From Reticulitermes speratus (Eukaryota > Arthropoda > Insecta > Blattodea > Rhinotermitidae), in assembly GCA_021186555.1 (NCBI GenBank), contig JAJKFL010000006.1, positions 34,407,478 through 34,471,477 on the forward strand: 64,000 nt of DNA. Direction: 5' to 3'. Under the pieces are notes generated by a model. It searched no databases and was not told the DNA's origin. It was given only the letters and a program-made list of their open reading frames with translations. This document shows, in pieces, positions 48,143 through 59,829 of this stretch (position 1 is the stretch's first letter; each line of letters opens with the position of its first letter). A program made the position numbers and the translations under genes.

Positions 48143-48217
48143 CTAAATATAATTAACCGATTGGTCTTCGTAACGGACGCTGGCTGTGTTCTCTGTGAGG
48201 TACGAATTGAAATTTTA
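48143..48217 (+). repeat. Dispersed repeat, copy 2
   Basis: See 17200-17275: shared TTAACCGATTGGTCTTCGTA and TGTTCTCTGTGAGGTACGAA blocks with similar spacing. Confidence 0.6.
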
Positions 48218-48824
48218 TATATAATTGCGATAAATGTATGTCTTCTAACTGTTAATGTCTATTATTCTTTTAATTATGGTCCATGGTTAAGCCGCGGAAG
48301 TTCTTAGCTTTTACTGACTGAGATATGGGCTTGCTTTCGTGCGGAGATTTTGGAGGGATTTGGAAGGAAGAGTTGTTGACCTGTTCGAGGGCCTGTCTTA
48401 TCATTCGCATGTAGACTGAAGGAATGCACGATAATTCTCAGTATAACCAGTTCCTCGCTCACATTCGCGTCAATATCCCCTAGTACTCGACACGTTTAGC
48501 ATCCAGGAAGATAGTTCAGGCAATGTAGTGATTACGCAATGGGTTGGACGAACGGGGATCGGGGGGGGGGGGTGGTCAGTTTACTATGTAGGCATTTTAC
48601 ATTATGTTCTGTGCAGTATATTTGCTCCGAAATAAGTGTCTTCATTAAACTGAACGCTGTCTGAAACGGAAGAATCTGCCGGTCCCTTGTGATTTCCTCA
48701 CAAACATTTTATTGTTTTTGTTGTGTCTGCTTACCGCTTGGATTATTTCCGTTGGTGTAACTGGCCAACTCCGTGAGCACAGTACTATATACTTAGAAGC
48801 AACCAGGCGCTCAGTAACTGAAAC
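48218..48824. other. No gene seen
   Basis: Includes a 12-G run near 48561. No recognised element. Confidence 0.5.
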
Positions 48825-49300
48825 AATTCCCCGCCTTCTGCGGAACCCGAAGGTTCATTACCGTGTTCGCAAGAACCCCTCTCCCCCTTCTTCCTAACCA
48901 TAGGATTGTGTCCTGAACCTTATGAATCTATTTCACGTCCGCAGATCAAAATTATTCAAGTAATTTTAATTTTCTCCTTCCATCTTCGCCTGTGTCTGTC
49001 AAATGCTCTCTTCCCTTCAGGTTCGCTGGCTAATTTTTTGTATCTAGTTTTTGTCTTTCCAAGGCGTGTCACATGCCCCGTCCACTTTAATCCCTATTTA
49101 TTTGATCATGCGTAGAATGTCGGTTCAAAGTACAAACTGTGAAGTTCCTGATTATGCACATTTCTTCAGTTCCTGTAACTTCCTTTCTGTTGTTTCCAAA
49201 TCTCCTGCTGAACACCTCGTTGGCAAACACATTCTGTGTTCCAGAATACTGGGAGGAAAGTTTCACAGCCATTCAAAACAGCAGGTTAAATTCTAGTTTT
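48825..49300 (-). pseudogene. Longer R1 RT fragment
   Basis: Starts at the 3' end (plus-strand GGAACCCGAAGGTTCATTAC, GTTCGCAAGAACCC) and extends through CTCTTCCCTTCAGGTTCGCT and CGTGTCACATGCCCCGTCCA to about 49.3 kb. At roughly 470 bp it is among the longest R1 relics here. Frames broken. Confidence 0.6.
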
Positions 49301-50184
49301 ATGTAATTGTATCTTGACGTTTTTAGATGGCAGAATAAAATACGAAAGCTTCTTGGCAGAGTTGTAGCGCATCATCATCAGAACTGAAGAGGCCTGTGTT
49401 GTTTCGTGGGTGTAGTTTTGATTTGTTACTGCCGTTCCCAAATATTGCATTTGCCAGAGTTTCAAAAGAAACATTGACATTTTATGTCCGACATTATTAT
49501 TTTCTTCCCTTGATCATGTGCCTCCAAGTCTTGTACCTATATTCATTTTCATCTTGAGGCCCGATATAGTGATTTCGTTGCCTTGGCCATAAGCAGTCAA
49601 ATCTCGTATCGCTATTCATTTTAATCTTTATGCCCGGCATAATGAATCTGTTTCGTTGGTCTTCAAGATGCATGTCTCGTAGCAACGATCATCTTCCCCG
49701 TCGTCTGCTTGTCCTTGCGCCTATTGTATCTGCATTCACTCTCGTTTTACATCCTCCTGTTGCAACTACGATTTCGTCATCATTGTCGTCATTCATCGTA
49801 TTCATGTCACCATCGACACATTTAGCGCCCTGCCCTAACAGCGTCATTAAAAATAGACTTTGGTGCTGTTGTAAGTAAAACGCTTTTGTGCAATGTGAGA
49901 GGTAGCCTTAAATGTATGTTGCCGTCTCGAGAGAAGTAAAGAAGGGCAGAGGATAGTTCATGGCGTCAAACACTTTAATGTAGCGATGCAAGATATTTTG
50001 GAAGGTGTTCAGAGCAGATGTGTCTCCAGGCTGGTAGATTTATGAATAGTATCATGCGAAATGCTGTTCGGGACTGGGTGTGCGGCCCTGTCAGGAATTG
50101 GAGCTACGGTACGCTGTGCTTTGCATGGCATCACGTCCATTCGATACATGTAACGGTACGAATAGTCAGTCTTGACACAATTTT
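49301..50184. other. No gene seen; weak two-unit repeat
   Basis: 49505-49680 holds two diverged units of about 80 bp (TATTCATTTTCATCTTGAGG / TATTCATTTTAATCTTTATG). Otherwise unassigned. Confidence 0.45.
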
Positions 50185-50197
50185 AACATGAACGTTA

Positions 50198-50500
50198 TAA
50201 AAAGTTAAAGCAATCCCGTACAGGCCTGGACAGGCCCTGAGGATTCCAGGAGGTTGAGGCTCCCAGATTTCAAGACAGTGGGTACATGAAGGTGTTGTCA
50301 GCCCTACGCACCTGCCGCCTTTACCCCCGAGAAAATATTCGTGGTACTCATTTCTGTTAGAGACTGAGTCGACCCCAGGGCCATAGTGCGGCCGGAAGGA
50401 TTATGTCAATGAGAAATTCCAGTGACACTACCGGGAATCGAACCCGCGATCTTCCGGCTTGTAGCGCAGTGCCTCAAACAACTGCGCCAGCGCGTGCCCC
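50198..50500 (-). mobile_element. SINE family B, full-length
   Basis: The minus strand begins GGGGCACGCGCTGGCGCAG (A-box region), then CGCGGGTTCGATTCCCGG (B-box) and the family body to GGGATTGCTTTAACTT. Flanks AACATGAACGTTA (50185-50197) and AATATGAACGGTA (50501-50513) match at 11 of 13, a plausible aged TSD. Confidence 0.88.
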
Positions 50501-50513
50501 AATATGAACGGTA

Positions 50514-52655
50514 ATACACATAATAACCACCGCCAAAGAAATAAATATATCAGCACGTCCACTGGTGTGTAAGTTAACCGCTGGCTTGTCCAGTAATTTT
50601 AAACTTCCGCATATTCCTCCCTGCATTTCCCCAGTTCAGCGCCTCAGATCTGGGACCAGAAGAGTATTTTTACTGAACTTCTACCTTGCAAAATCAGTAA
50701 CACTGAGAATGTTTCTTTTCGCCATCACAACCAAAAACGTCTGTCGTTACCTCACTGGATTGCGTAAATGAATCATGAACAGGCAAGCTCGTGAAAGAGT
50801 ATTTCTTGGTCAAAACAATAAACATTGCAGTGATTTAATCGTCGGTGTTACAGATTTATACTATTCTGTTATCCGGCGAGGCAGAAACCGGCGACAGCCC
50901 CCTGTACACCTTCACCGACTGCAATAGAATAAACTGCTGTTTGGCTGGTTTCACAATAGTGTAGTTTGTCGTCGTTTATTGCTTGTTTACCCTCGTGTAA
51001 GAATGCGGTAAGGGGATCAGTCTTGCCAAACATCTGAAATGTTGCTGCAGATCTGTTTATTACGACTGATTGGCTTTACTGTAAAGAACAATTTCTACAG
51101 TGATTAGCGATCTTAATAGTACATGATTTAGTGATACTTTATTATTTCCGGAACAATAGGCCGTAGTTATTTTTTGTACTTTTCTTGGTAATTATAGGTA
51201 TGCCATTTGTGAAATTTATACTTGCTACTGAATGTCTCTTCCTCTTATGTATCATCATCTTCACCACCACCACCACCACCACCACCACCATCATCATCAT
51301 CTCTTCCAATCTCAGCCCCCCCCCCCCGGTAATTATCTTCTTGAACCATTGGTGCACCCCACCACTTAGGCTTCGAGTTTCAAATTGTACGAGCACTTTC
51401 ATTACGTGTGATGTCCTCAGTGTAGTTTTTTTTTTTTTTTTTTTTGCAAAGAGTCGGTCTAGTGCTTGCCTGGTATTATTTCCAGATATGTTTTGGCCCC
51501 AGTTATTGCTGATATAACAAAGCTTTTATGTGAGTGGGAGACCAAACAATTTCATCTCCTCTTTGCTCCATCCGATCCGTTTATTACATTTGTTTTCTGT
51601 GTTGTGGTTTCAGTGTTATATGGCATTGGAGCTGGTCCACTCTGATTTTCCTGGGTGTGGTTACCATTCTCTTCTGTTGCTCAGAGGATATTGTTATTGT
51701 CATCGTCGTCATTATTGTCGGTTCGCTGAACGATTGCTGAGATCATGTAAGGTCAATAATTGATATAAATTCATTTGAGATGCTATCCCAGCAGTTGACC
51801 GGAGTAACTTTGGAAACAACGTAACTCCTCTGTGTGGATTTACAGGCGGCACCGCCTGAACTCGAAACAAGTGCTAACCACTCTACCGCGACGTTTCGTC
51901 TCTTCAATTTACCTATGAACAAATTCTTGTTGGAAATGTGCATAACTTAATATGTTCGACGCATTGCAGCTAGTGACATGTGTAGGACTGTGGACTGAAC
52001 TTACGAACTGTGTTTAGTTTATTGATCGTAAAACTACGTTTGCGATTACTTGTGGTTCTACCAACTCTTATTTGTGGACTTTATAGTGTTTTGGCTCCCC
52101 TGGTGCGATGATTAATGTCAGGGGTGTTTGACAATATGTAAGTGGGTAAACTGACAGTATGTGGTGGGGGGCAGCGTAAGGTCGAATCCTCTTTCCAGAC
52201 GGACTTGTGTCACAGCTGTAATTTCTCTTTGTTGAACAACTAAAGATCTCCCTCTCGATTTCGATTGTCCCCCCCCCCCCTACCCCAAACAGCTTTTTAA
52301 TGTGGCCCATCTGCGAGTCGGAAGGCTCGCCAACTAGGCATTCATGAAGCTGTGCAGATTGGAAGTCGGCCTCTTCCTGTTGGAACGCTCTGGCACCAGT
52401 CCCATTTTCTTCTCTTGTGCAGATAAAACGCGTGTGATTGTCAGTCTACGTGTAAGGAGCTGGAATTGTGGTTATAGAATCATGACAGTAACTCCATGCT
52501 AGCGCCGAATATGATGGCTTTGGCATTCACAGATTACATCAGTCTATTCTTACTGCAAATGGTCCCGTCATATGACGGAGTGAGAATATTCACAAGCTAC
52601 CCTCCCCACCCCCAATCCCCCTTGACTCGCGGTGATCTTCCAGTTTAAAACTTTG
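50514..52655. other. No gene seen; (CAC/CAT)n tract and tRNA-like block
   Basis: (CAC)n/(CAT)n at 51251-51302, a long T-run near 51426-51445, and a tRNA-like minus-strand block at about 51845-51900 (GGTAGAGTGGTTAGCACTTG). The 110-residue plus-strand frame (51185-51517) is driven by the microsatellite. Confidence 0.45.
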
Positions 52656-52700
52656 ACCCCCTGAGGATGGCCTGTTAAAGGCCGAAACATATGTAGGGGT
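52656..52700 (+). ncRNA. Hammerhead-ribozyme-like motif
   Basis: Helix I ACCCC/GGGGT (5 bp), CTGAGGA, T, helix II GGCC/GGCC, GAAAC, ATATGT, A. Downstream ATAGTGCATTTGTTGGT matches the end of the 35.27 kb element (AATAGTGCATGTGTTGGT), so both belong to one family. Confidence 0.65.
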
Positions 52701-53064
52701 GATCGACTTGCATATGAGAATATAGTGCATTTGTTGGTTTCTAAAACTTTAACCTGGAAAATGGTGTTGTGACGCAACACACAATCCAAGCTCTGCCGTA
52801 ACCATACAAACCCGATAACCATGGCAACGTGTGTGACTCAGTCACTCGCTCAGTATTTTCTCGGCATGTTACCAACGTAACCCAAATGTCGTGAGCGTTA
52901 ATTCTATATTTTGGACGGCTGCCATCTGGTGGTGCTGTCGTAAGCAACACAGATTTTGGTGTGGTTTGCGTGGTAACCAAGCTGTATCACAACCATGGAA
53001 ACTCGGTAGCCGTGACAAGCTAGGTATGACTCAGTCATTCAGTCAGTGACGCCAAGAGCTTTAT

Positions 53065-53420
53065 ATGGGGCAGACAAGAAGACACTGTATGTACTCTTCC
53101 TCACGTACTGTTAGAATGATTAAATCGAGGAGGATGAGATGGGCGAGACCTTTAAGACACTTGGAAGAAATGAGAAGTGCGCGCAGGATTCAGTTGGCAA
53201 ACGACTGTGAAGACACAGGCATGCGTGGAAGGATGCTGCTGAAATATAGCTGAAATGAACGGCTGTGACGTGAGGGTGTCGGCTGGCTCCGGAGTGGTGA
53301 AGTGACAGGATGTTGTGACTATGGTAATGAACCTGCGGGTTACACGAAAAGTGAGGAATTTGTTGACTACCTCTGCGATTATCAGCTTCTGAAAAAGGTC
53401 TTTGCTGGACGGATTTAATT
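53065..53420 (+). pseudogene. R1 RT C-terminus
   Basis: Translates MIKSRRMRWARPLRHLEEMR, close to R1 SRRMRWAGHVARM, and ends in the R1 3' end at 53330-53400 (GGTAATGAACCTGCGGGTTA). SINE 53457 lies just beyond. Confidence 0.75.
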
Positions 53421-53456
53421 CTTAGAAGGCATTTCATATCTGTAACTCTACACACA

Positions 53457-53721
53457 GCCGATCCCAGTGGCCGCGCGGTCTAAGGTGTGGGTCTGCGGCC
53501 GCTCGCTTACTGGGATTGTGGGTTCGAATCCCACCGAGGGCATGGATGTCTGTCTCTTGTGAGTGTTGTGTGTTGTCAGGTAGAGGTCTCTGCGACGAGC
53601 TGGTCACTCGTCCAGAGGAGTCCTACCGAGTGTGATGTGTCTGAGTGTGATCGTGAAGCCTCGAAAAAAAAATGAGGCGGCCTAGGCCCCTAAGGGGCTG
53701 TCGAGCCATTGGAAAAAAAAA
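53457..53721 (+). mobile_element. SINE family A, 13-bp TSD
   Basis: Complete copy with head GCCGATCCCAGTGGCCGCGC, B-box GTGGGTTCGAATCCCACC, body and A-tail. AACTCTACACACA flanks it at 53444-53456 and 53722-53734. The youngest-looking family A copy here. Confidence 0.95.
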
Positions 53722-53734
53722 AACTCTACACACA

Positions 53735-55234
53735 AATCCTATTAGACGGTAATTACTGTATCTGACAAATGTAATTTGCAAGGCCCTGTGGGCTAGCTTG
53801 TGTTAACATTGACCGCTCACCTGGCCACCTACACGCGTTGCGGAATATAGGCGGAAAGTGTGAAATGGTATATGTGAAATAAAATAAGGATGCCTTTAAA
53901 AAATAGAATGGAGACCAGTACTTGTGTTAATCTCATGAACTATTTTAGTTATCTTCACCTTCGACAAGAGCAGAGGTCGATAAGGCGTTTTCTAGTTTCA
54001 GCTTTTTTCATCCACCACCTTTGAATGTCTTTAAATTGTGACATTTTTATCATGTCTAGGCCTTTTACCTTCCTGTTTTGTATTGACAGGTTTCTGTGAA
54101 TCTGCCCTTAAGTGTCTGTCCATCTGTCTCAGCATTCAGTCCTTTTTTAAACGCCTTTATGTGCAGAGAATTTGGTAGCGCGTGCACTACTTACTAGGTC
54201 TAGCAATAACTGTTGAGGGTACTTTTCATTGCTTTAATTGCCCATTACATGTCTTTCCAACAGCTTGTAACTTTTGCACGTCAACAAACTAAAGTCTTCA
54301 ATCTGTACAGTCCAACTGGCCATGTGATATTTTACACAACATTGTTTTGTCTGCAGTAATTTAATTCTTCGTTGTATGCCGGATGTTTAATCGTAGGCAT
54401 GTTGCTGGTATTGAGATCAGGATCTTTCGTCTTCCCCTCTTGTATTTGGAAACATAAAATGAAAGTATGCAGACCCATAATTTTTGTTTTGTATGGGTGT
54501 GAAACTTTATGTCTCACCCTGCTAACCTTAGACTTTAAGGGAAGAACATGTATGGAGAGTAAAAAAATTATACCATCATAATACGCTTGTTTTGTATGCT
54601 GTTTTATTATGATTTTTCTCCTACATCTTTCGAACTCAAAGACCATCACGTATATCATCCAAAAACAACCAGCGTGGAAAAACAGGAGGTTTTACAGTAC
54701 AAATATTACAGAATTGATATAAATGGATGATCAGATGTTCACATATGTTATCAGGTAATTATATTTCAGAGCCTTTGTTGCTCCGCTTTTGATATTAGTG
54801 AATGGTCTACCTGTTGATCCTCTTTTAGATCGAAACGCGCAGGAGACAAACCGTGATGAAATCATTATAGTATACAAAACGAGTTTACTCTGATGGTATA
54901 ATGTTGTTATACGTCGTAACTGAAATTAGCGAACAGTCTGAAAATGAACTATTTCAAAAATATGTTGACGGTGTGGAGTACAGGGCGCTGGACGTGGGAG
55001 GGTCGGGGTTCACAATTTGTCCTGTTCACCAAATTGTGATCAAGTCAAAGAAGACGATGTGGAATGGAATTTGTAACAGACTATTGCGGATATGACAGAA
55101 ATTCACACATAGTTAATCTGGAGAGATCATTTAGATATTTAAATAACAGAGTGTGACGATATGTGCTGGATTGATTTGGCTCTGGATAAGGACAAATCCC
55201 GGGCTATTGTGAAGGGTGATTGTGAATGTTCGGG
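53735..55234. other. No gene seen
   Basis: Overlapping frames (108 residues minus at 54332-54658; 69 plus) are unrecognised. AT-rich. Confidence 0.45.
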
Positions 55235-55315
55235 AAGTATGAAAGGTAATAGAGTTATTGACTACCTGACCGACTGTTAGCTTCTAAGGAAGAACTTTAT
55301 TCTTTGCAATTAATC
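55235..55315 (+). pseudogene. R1 3'-end fragment
   Basis: GAGTTATTGACTACCTGACC with TGTTAGCTTCTAAGGAAG fits the R1 3' end. Short and diverged. Confidence 0.45.
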
Positions 55316-57019
55316 TCATCATTTGTGTATTGTAATTAGACCTGTAACTTTACTAAACGGCATGTATATTTCAATGTGTTATTTACATGCCAGTTCATGA
55401 TTTGTGGTACGTGTTGGATATGCAAGTTCGTGGGATGTATTGAGTATATCTATTCGGCAAATTTTCTCCACGTATATGCCTGCAGCGAATAAATTAAAAT
55501 GTAGTATGTCGAATAACGACTCGGTGTAATGAGGTTCCGGATTTTATTTTGGCGCGGAGGCCGTCTGTCCTGATTAACTGTTGTGCTTCTTGTCATTCTC
55601 GCTAGACAATTCTGGGGCCGGCCTGTTACCAAATCTGCCATTCGGCCATGTACAAGTATAACCTGCGTAGATTGAAAAGCGTCATTAAATAACCATAGAA
55701 TTGTATATTTAAAATATGGCACTTGATAGCAAATTGAACTTCTGCGATGTTTAAGAGTGATCGAAAGTTTTAAGTTTTGGCGCGGAAGCTGACGAAGTTG
55801 AACTTCAGATTTTTCAACAGGTTGTCTCCAGAATGTCTGCGGTGTTGCTTTGAAACGGGCCACTACGCTACCTCCCACATTATTCCCAGTTTCTCATTTA
55901 GCTCTTTCTCCCATTCAAACCTACATAGGTGTAACATATTTAGACAAAAGTGTCTCGTCGTTGAAGTACCAAACTATCATTTATATCAAGGTGTACGTAT
56001 TATTTCTCAATTCTGCTTCGTTCTCAGGAAGTCTTAGGCTTCATTTTTAGGTCTCGACTCGACACTGGCTGTTTTGAATGACAGTTTTCTTGAACACCCT
56101 CCAGAATTTCTGGATACTTACTTACACCGTCCATGACTCTTTTCCTCAACACCAGGTTCAGTTCATTTACACTCTTTGTTCCTTTCGATTGTATCATAGG
56201 GCTGTGTAGCGTATTTTGACAAAGTGTTTTGACGTAAAACGTCTTACATTTCGGTACACATAGGTGGGTCACCTCGGCGCTCGCGGTGTCAGACTTTCGC
56301 GTTACCCACGTTTCTTCACAGGGCTCCACGCCTACTTCGACTAGAGCAGTGAACGATACATAGTTTGAAAGGTAAGGAATATGCCTACACGCTAAAAAAG
56401 ATTGCCAACATTCAACTTGTCGGCGTGACGTTTTACGTACAATTTGCGGTTCAGTCGTAGCTTGAAACACCGAAGATTTTTTTTTTAATAAATCAAGGGT
56501 AATTGAGTTTCTTTTTAAGGACTTGGAATATGAATTGGGCCCAGCACGTTGTACTCTGCAGATTATTGACCGTAACGCTGCTGTTCCTGTAGCCAATAAT
56601 CGTTCACTGAAGTAATTTATCGGTGATACAGACGAGTGAACGAGAAGAATATGACGTGTTGTCGAGCTTCGTGGCTAGTACTGAATAAAATTCCAAGACC
56701 ATGTATACGTCTGGGGCTTTTATCGGCCCCTCAAGATAAATGCGTCTAACTACAGCGTGACCTCTTATTCACCAATTCTATCAGATCCAGCGCCATCTCG
56801 ACACGTTTCGCTGCGTAAATATTGGACGTGACGCGTTAGCGGGTTTGACAAAGCAAATAACACAGTGTTACAAAGAGGCACATTCCTGATACCCAGTTTG
56901 GTATATTAGCGTGGAAACAATGCATGTAACGAATGACATAAAATAAAATACTTCAGCATTTGTCTGAAACACCTTTTATAATGGAACGAGTTCTCGTCGA
57001 CAAATGGCAGTCGCTCGGC
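55316..57019. other. No defensible gene; two longish minus-strand frames
   Basis: Minus-strand frames 55450-55878 (142 residues) and 56024-56596 (190) are the longest outside tandem repeats, but neither shows a known domain. The longer one opens at TTG and has no Met until near its end, so it could only be an internal exon. See findings. Confidence 0.35.
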
Positions 57020-57260
57020 TTGTCAAGGAATTCCTGATCTCCTATGAAATCCGGTGGTTCATAACAGTGGACATAAGAATCTGCTACTGTACTGTATCCT
57101 GAGTCAGTTGAATCCAGTTCACGCCTTTACCCCCTGTTTCCTTAAGATCCACTTTAATATTCTCCCACCATTTATGCGTGTGTGTACCTAACTGTCCCTT
57201 CCTGTCAGAATTCCACCCAAAATGTATCTGCTTTTTTATAATCCCCATGCGTCTACATGT
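57020..57260 (-). pseudogene. R1 RT C-terminal fragment
   Basis: The minus strand reads WWENIKVDLKETGGKGVNWI, matching R1 RWEDNIKMDLQEVGxxxxDWI, then the R1 3' end near 57.03-57.10 kb (plus-strand CCTATGAAATCCGGTGGTTC). Confidence 0.7.
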
Positions 57261-57434
57261 TTCGCCTGTCTCATCGATTTGCATACCGTAATAATGTTTG
57301 GTGAACGGTACACTGTATGGAGCACCTCATTATTTGATTTCTTCCGCCATCCTGTTATTTTTTCTGTCACATCCAGATATGCTCGTTAGCACGTTGTTAT
57401 TGAAGACCTTAAATTTATATTCTTGCTTTGGGGC

Positions 57435-57599
57435 AGGGGTGCACAAATCCCGGGCGGCCAGGTCGCCCGGAATAATAAATTTTGTACGGTGGCGCCTAAC
57501 ATTTGTCGGTCCTCAGTATGGAACTTGCTCCGTGTAACCCATGTGGCGCCTAGAATTTTGAGGTTGCTTCTATATTTTTGGAAAATTTGTGCATACCTG
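57435..57599. mobile_element. hAT-type MITE, copy 2 (165 bp)
   Basis: Starts CAGGGGTGCACAAAT, ends ATTTGTGCATACCTG. The octamers CTTTGGGG (57427-57434) and CTTTAGGG (57600-57607) match at 7 of 8. Same length as the 23.4 kb copy. Confidence 0.9.
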
Positions 57600-57607
57600 C
57601 TTTAGGG

Positions 57608-59175
57608 GCAATATCATGAATGTGTGTCATTATCTGTAATGATATCTAGAAAACGTACGCCAAGAAGATACCAACAGCTGAGATCCTGGCTGTGATTGTA
57701 ATTTCGCACCTACCAAGTCCTTTGCCGGTGAAAACACAATTACCGTCGAAGGCTGTTTAGTTGCGAACGTTGCGTAGCTGTGTATAATTCTTCCAAGAAC
57801 GTGGCCGGTTTTGCTTCAGAGGCTGAAATAAATTATATTTATATAGGAAAGTTTTTTCATAGTTCCGTTAGTAAATGTTTACTAAGAGGCATTCGGTTCC
57901 AAACAAAAGCACCGTAAAATAACGTATTGTTCCAGATGGATGATTAAAGGCAACATGACCTAGCAGAAAGATTGTGTATACGTTGTATTAAATTATGGCT
58001 TTTGTGTTTTTCAGGTAAGTGGAGGGCTGTAGGTCTGGTGCAGTTGCGTGGAGTACGTGCTTGTGGAAAAATGTACTGTATCGTCATAGGTAAGGGACTT
58101 TGTAACGTAGTTTTTGTACCGCTGCAGTTCAAGGCAGGAAGTTTGTATTCTTATTTCACCTTGTTCCATATACTGCCTCTGTCTTTTAACACCGATTCTG
58201 TCTTGTAATAGAACCGAAGGCTGAACAACTCTAACACAGAACGTCAGGTTTTTGAGCCGGCTCATCTTCCATACTCGTATCGTATTTCCATAAGATTTAG
58301 GAGCGGTTTGCACTCCTGCTTCATTCCTGGGACGTACCACTTTGGAAATTTGAGTACTGAGACCAGCCATTTTGACTGCATATTTTTGTAATTTTTCTCA
58401 GTCTGGCCAAGCAAATATTTGGATAGTACTTCTACCTTGAAAAAGGCTACGACTACTTCTTTCAGCGTCATTCTCAAACCCATCGCCACATTCTTTCCTA
58501 ACAGCCGGCGTTACGTACTTACGAGGGGAATAAAAGGTCAAATACCCAAGAACCAAGTTTGTCTCAGCAGTCATTCAGTCTTACGCTTGAAAGTATTACA
58601 CTAAACGTAATCCCAGAAGTGTTATACCGTCATATCGAAACGCGTCCGAAGAACCAGAAGACTGTATCATCTCATGATTTTATATTGCTGTTACTAGACT
58701 GTAACTGTGCTTAGAATGCTATGTCTGTTTCACACGTGCATGACCTCAGTTCATTTCTGTTTTTGTTATCAAATTCTAACTGTCCTCCTAGGCAGTGTTT
58801 CTCTAGTGGTTGTCCTGTTCCAGTGATTAGAGAACAGCGTAGCATCGCAGGACACTAATTACATTATCGGTATTTACATGGGGCACAGTATGCACTAACT
58901 GTTCCATTATGTCCGAATGCGACACAGGTATGTCCTTAAAACAAGGTGCTGATAGTTTGCGTGCGATATCGTGTATGTGTAACAGAAGTGACTTTTCAGT
59001 TCATGTTAGTTAACTTTGATATAGGTAATTCAACAAACGTCCCTTATGCACTGTTTCACTAAATACGGTATCCGTTAACAAAAACCTTAGTACATATTGT
59101 GACGTGCACTGGTGACTGTTAATATGCACGTGTATTGTTGTTATTGCTGTTCTATACTGACAATTAATACTAAAC
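57608..59175. other. No gene seen
   Basis: Minus-strand frames of 119 and 75 residues (58011-58489) overlap and are unrecognised; they may be repeat-derived. Otherwise unassigned. Confidence 0.45.
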
Positions 59176-59240
59176 GTAAAGTCAGTACAATCGGAAGTAT
59201 AATACACTCAGTATAAACACAACTTTTATTTATAAAATAT

Positions 59241-59287
59241 AACCAGCTGCATGTTTCGGCTGATATATAGCCATCATCAGGCTGATC
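59241..59287 (-). ncRNA. Hammerhead-ribozyme-like motif (left arm)
   Basis: CTGATGA, T, helix II GGCT/AGCC, GAAAC. Helix I ATCAGC/GCTGGT is 6 bp with one wobble. The base opposite A15.1 is C, so cleavage may be lost. Confidence 0.5.
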
Positions 59288-59689
59288 GTGAAAATAAGAA
59301 TAAAAAGAAAGTGTTCACAGCTGTATGGGAGGTTTGAGATCTCGAACCTGTACAAATATATTGTTATATAATATGTTTACATAAAAGAACCGTGCAGACT
59401 CAAGAATAAAAATCTTGTGAAGTTATAAAAACTCTGTGTATTTAGTTTAAAAGGGAGTGCGGAAGTATATTAATTATATAGTAATAGTGGTAAATAATAA
59501 GTAATATCCTCCCTCAGTCCTTTTTAAACTATATACGTACAGTTTTTATAACAAGATTTTTATTCCCGTGGCTGTATAGTTATTTTATATACTTGTATAT
59601 ATTATATAACAATGTATTTGTAAAGGTTCGAGATCTCAAACCTCCCACGCAGCTGTAAAGATTTTCCTTTTATTCTTATTTTCGCGATG

Positions 59690-59728
59690 AGCCTGATGAT
59701 GGCTATATATTAGCCGAAACATGTAGCT
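59690..59728 (+). ncRNA. Hammerhead-ribozyme-like motif (right arm)
   Basis: CTGATGA, T, helix II GGCT/AGCC, GAAAC, AC-AT-GT, A; helix I AGC/GCT (3 bp). Core intact at the base that the left arm has lost. Confidence 0.55.
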
Positions 59729-59829
59729 AGTTATATTTTATAAATAAAAGTTGTGTTTAGACTGAGTATATTACACATCTTGTATTGTAAACACAACGGG
59801 GATGAATCACCTTAAGAGTAAAGTCAGTA

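Larger units (their letters stand above)
59188..59817. mobile_element. Near-complete palindrome with two hammerhead-like motifs, 12-bp TSD
   Basis: Arms start near 59199 and 59775 and run inward for about 170-270 bp: CACTCAGTATAAACACAACT, AACCTCCCAC and TTCGAGATCTCAAACC with mirrors. Each arm carries a hammerhead-like core, on opposite strands. GTAAAGTCAGTA occurs at 59176-59187 and 59818-59829, with about 11 and 42 bp of non-inverted sequence inside the TSDs. Non-coding. Confidence 0.8.
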
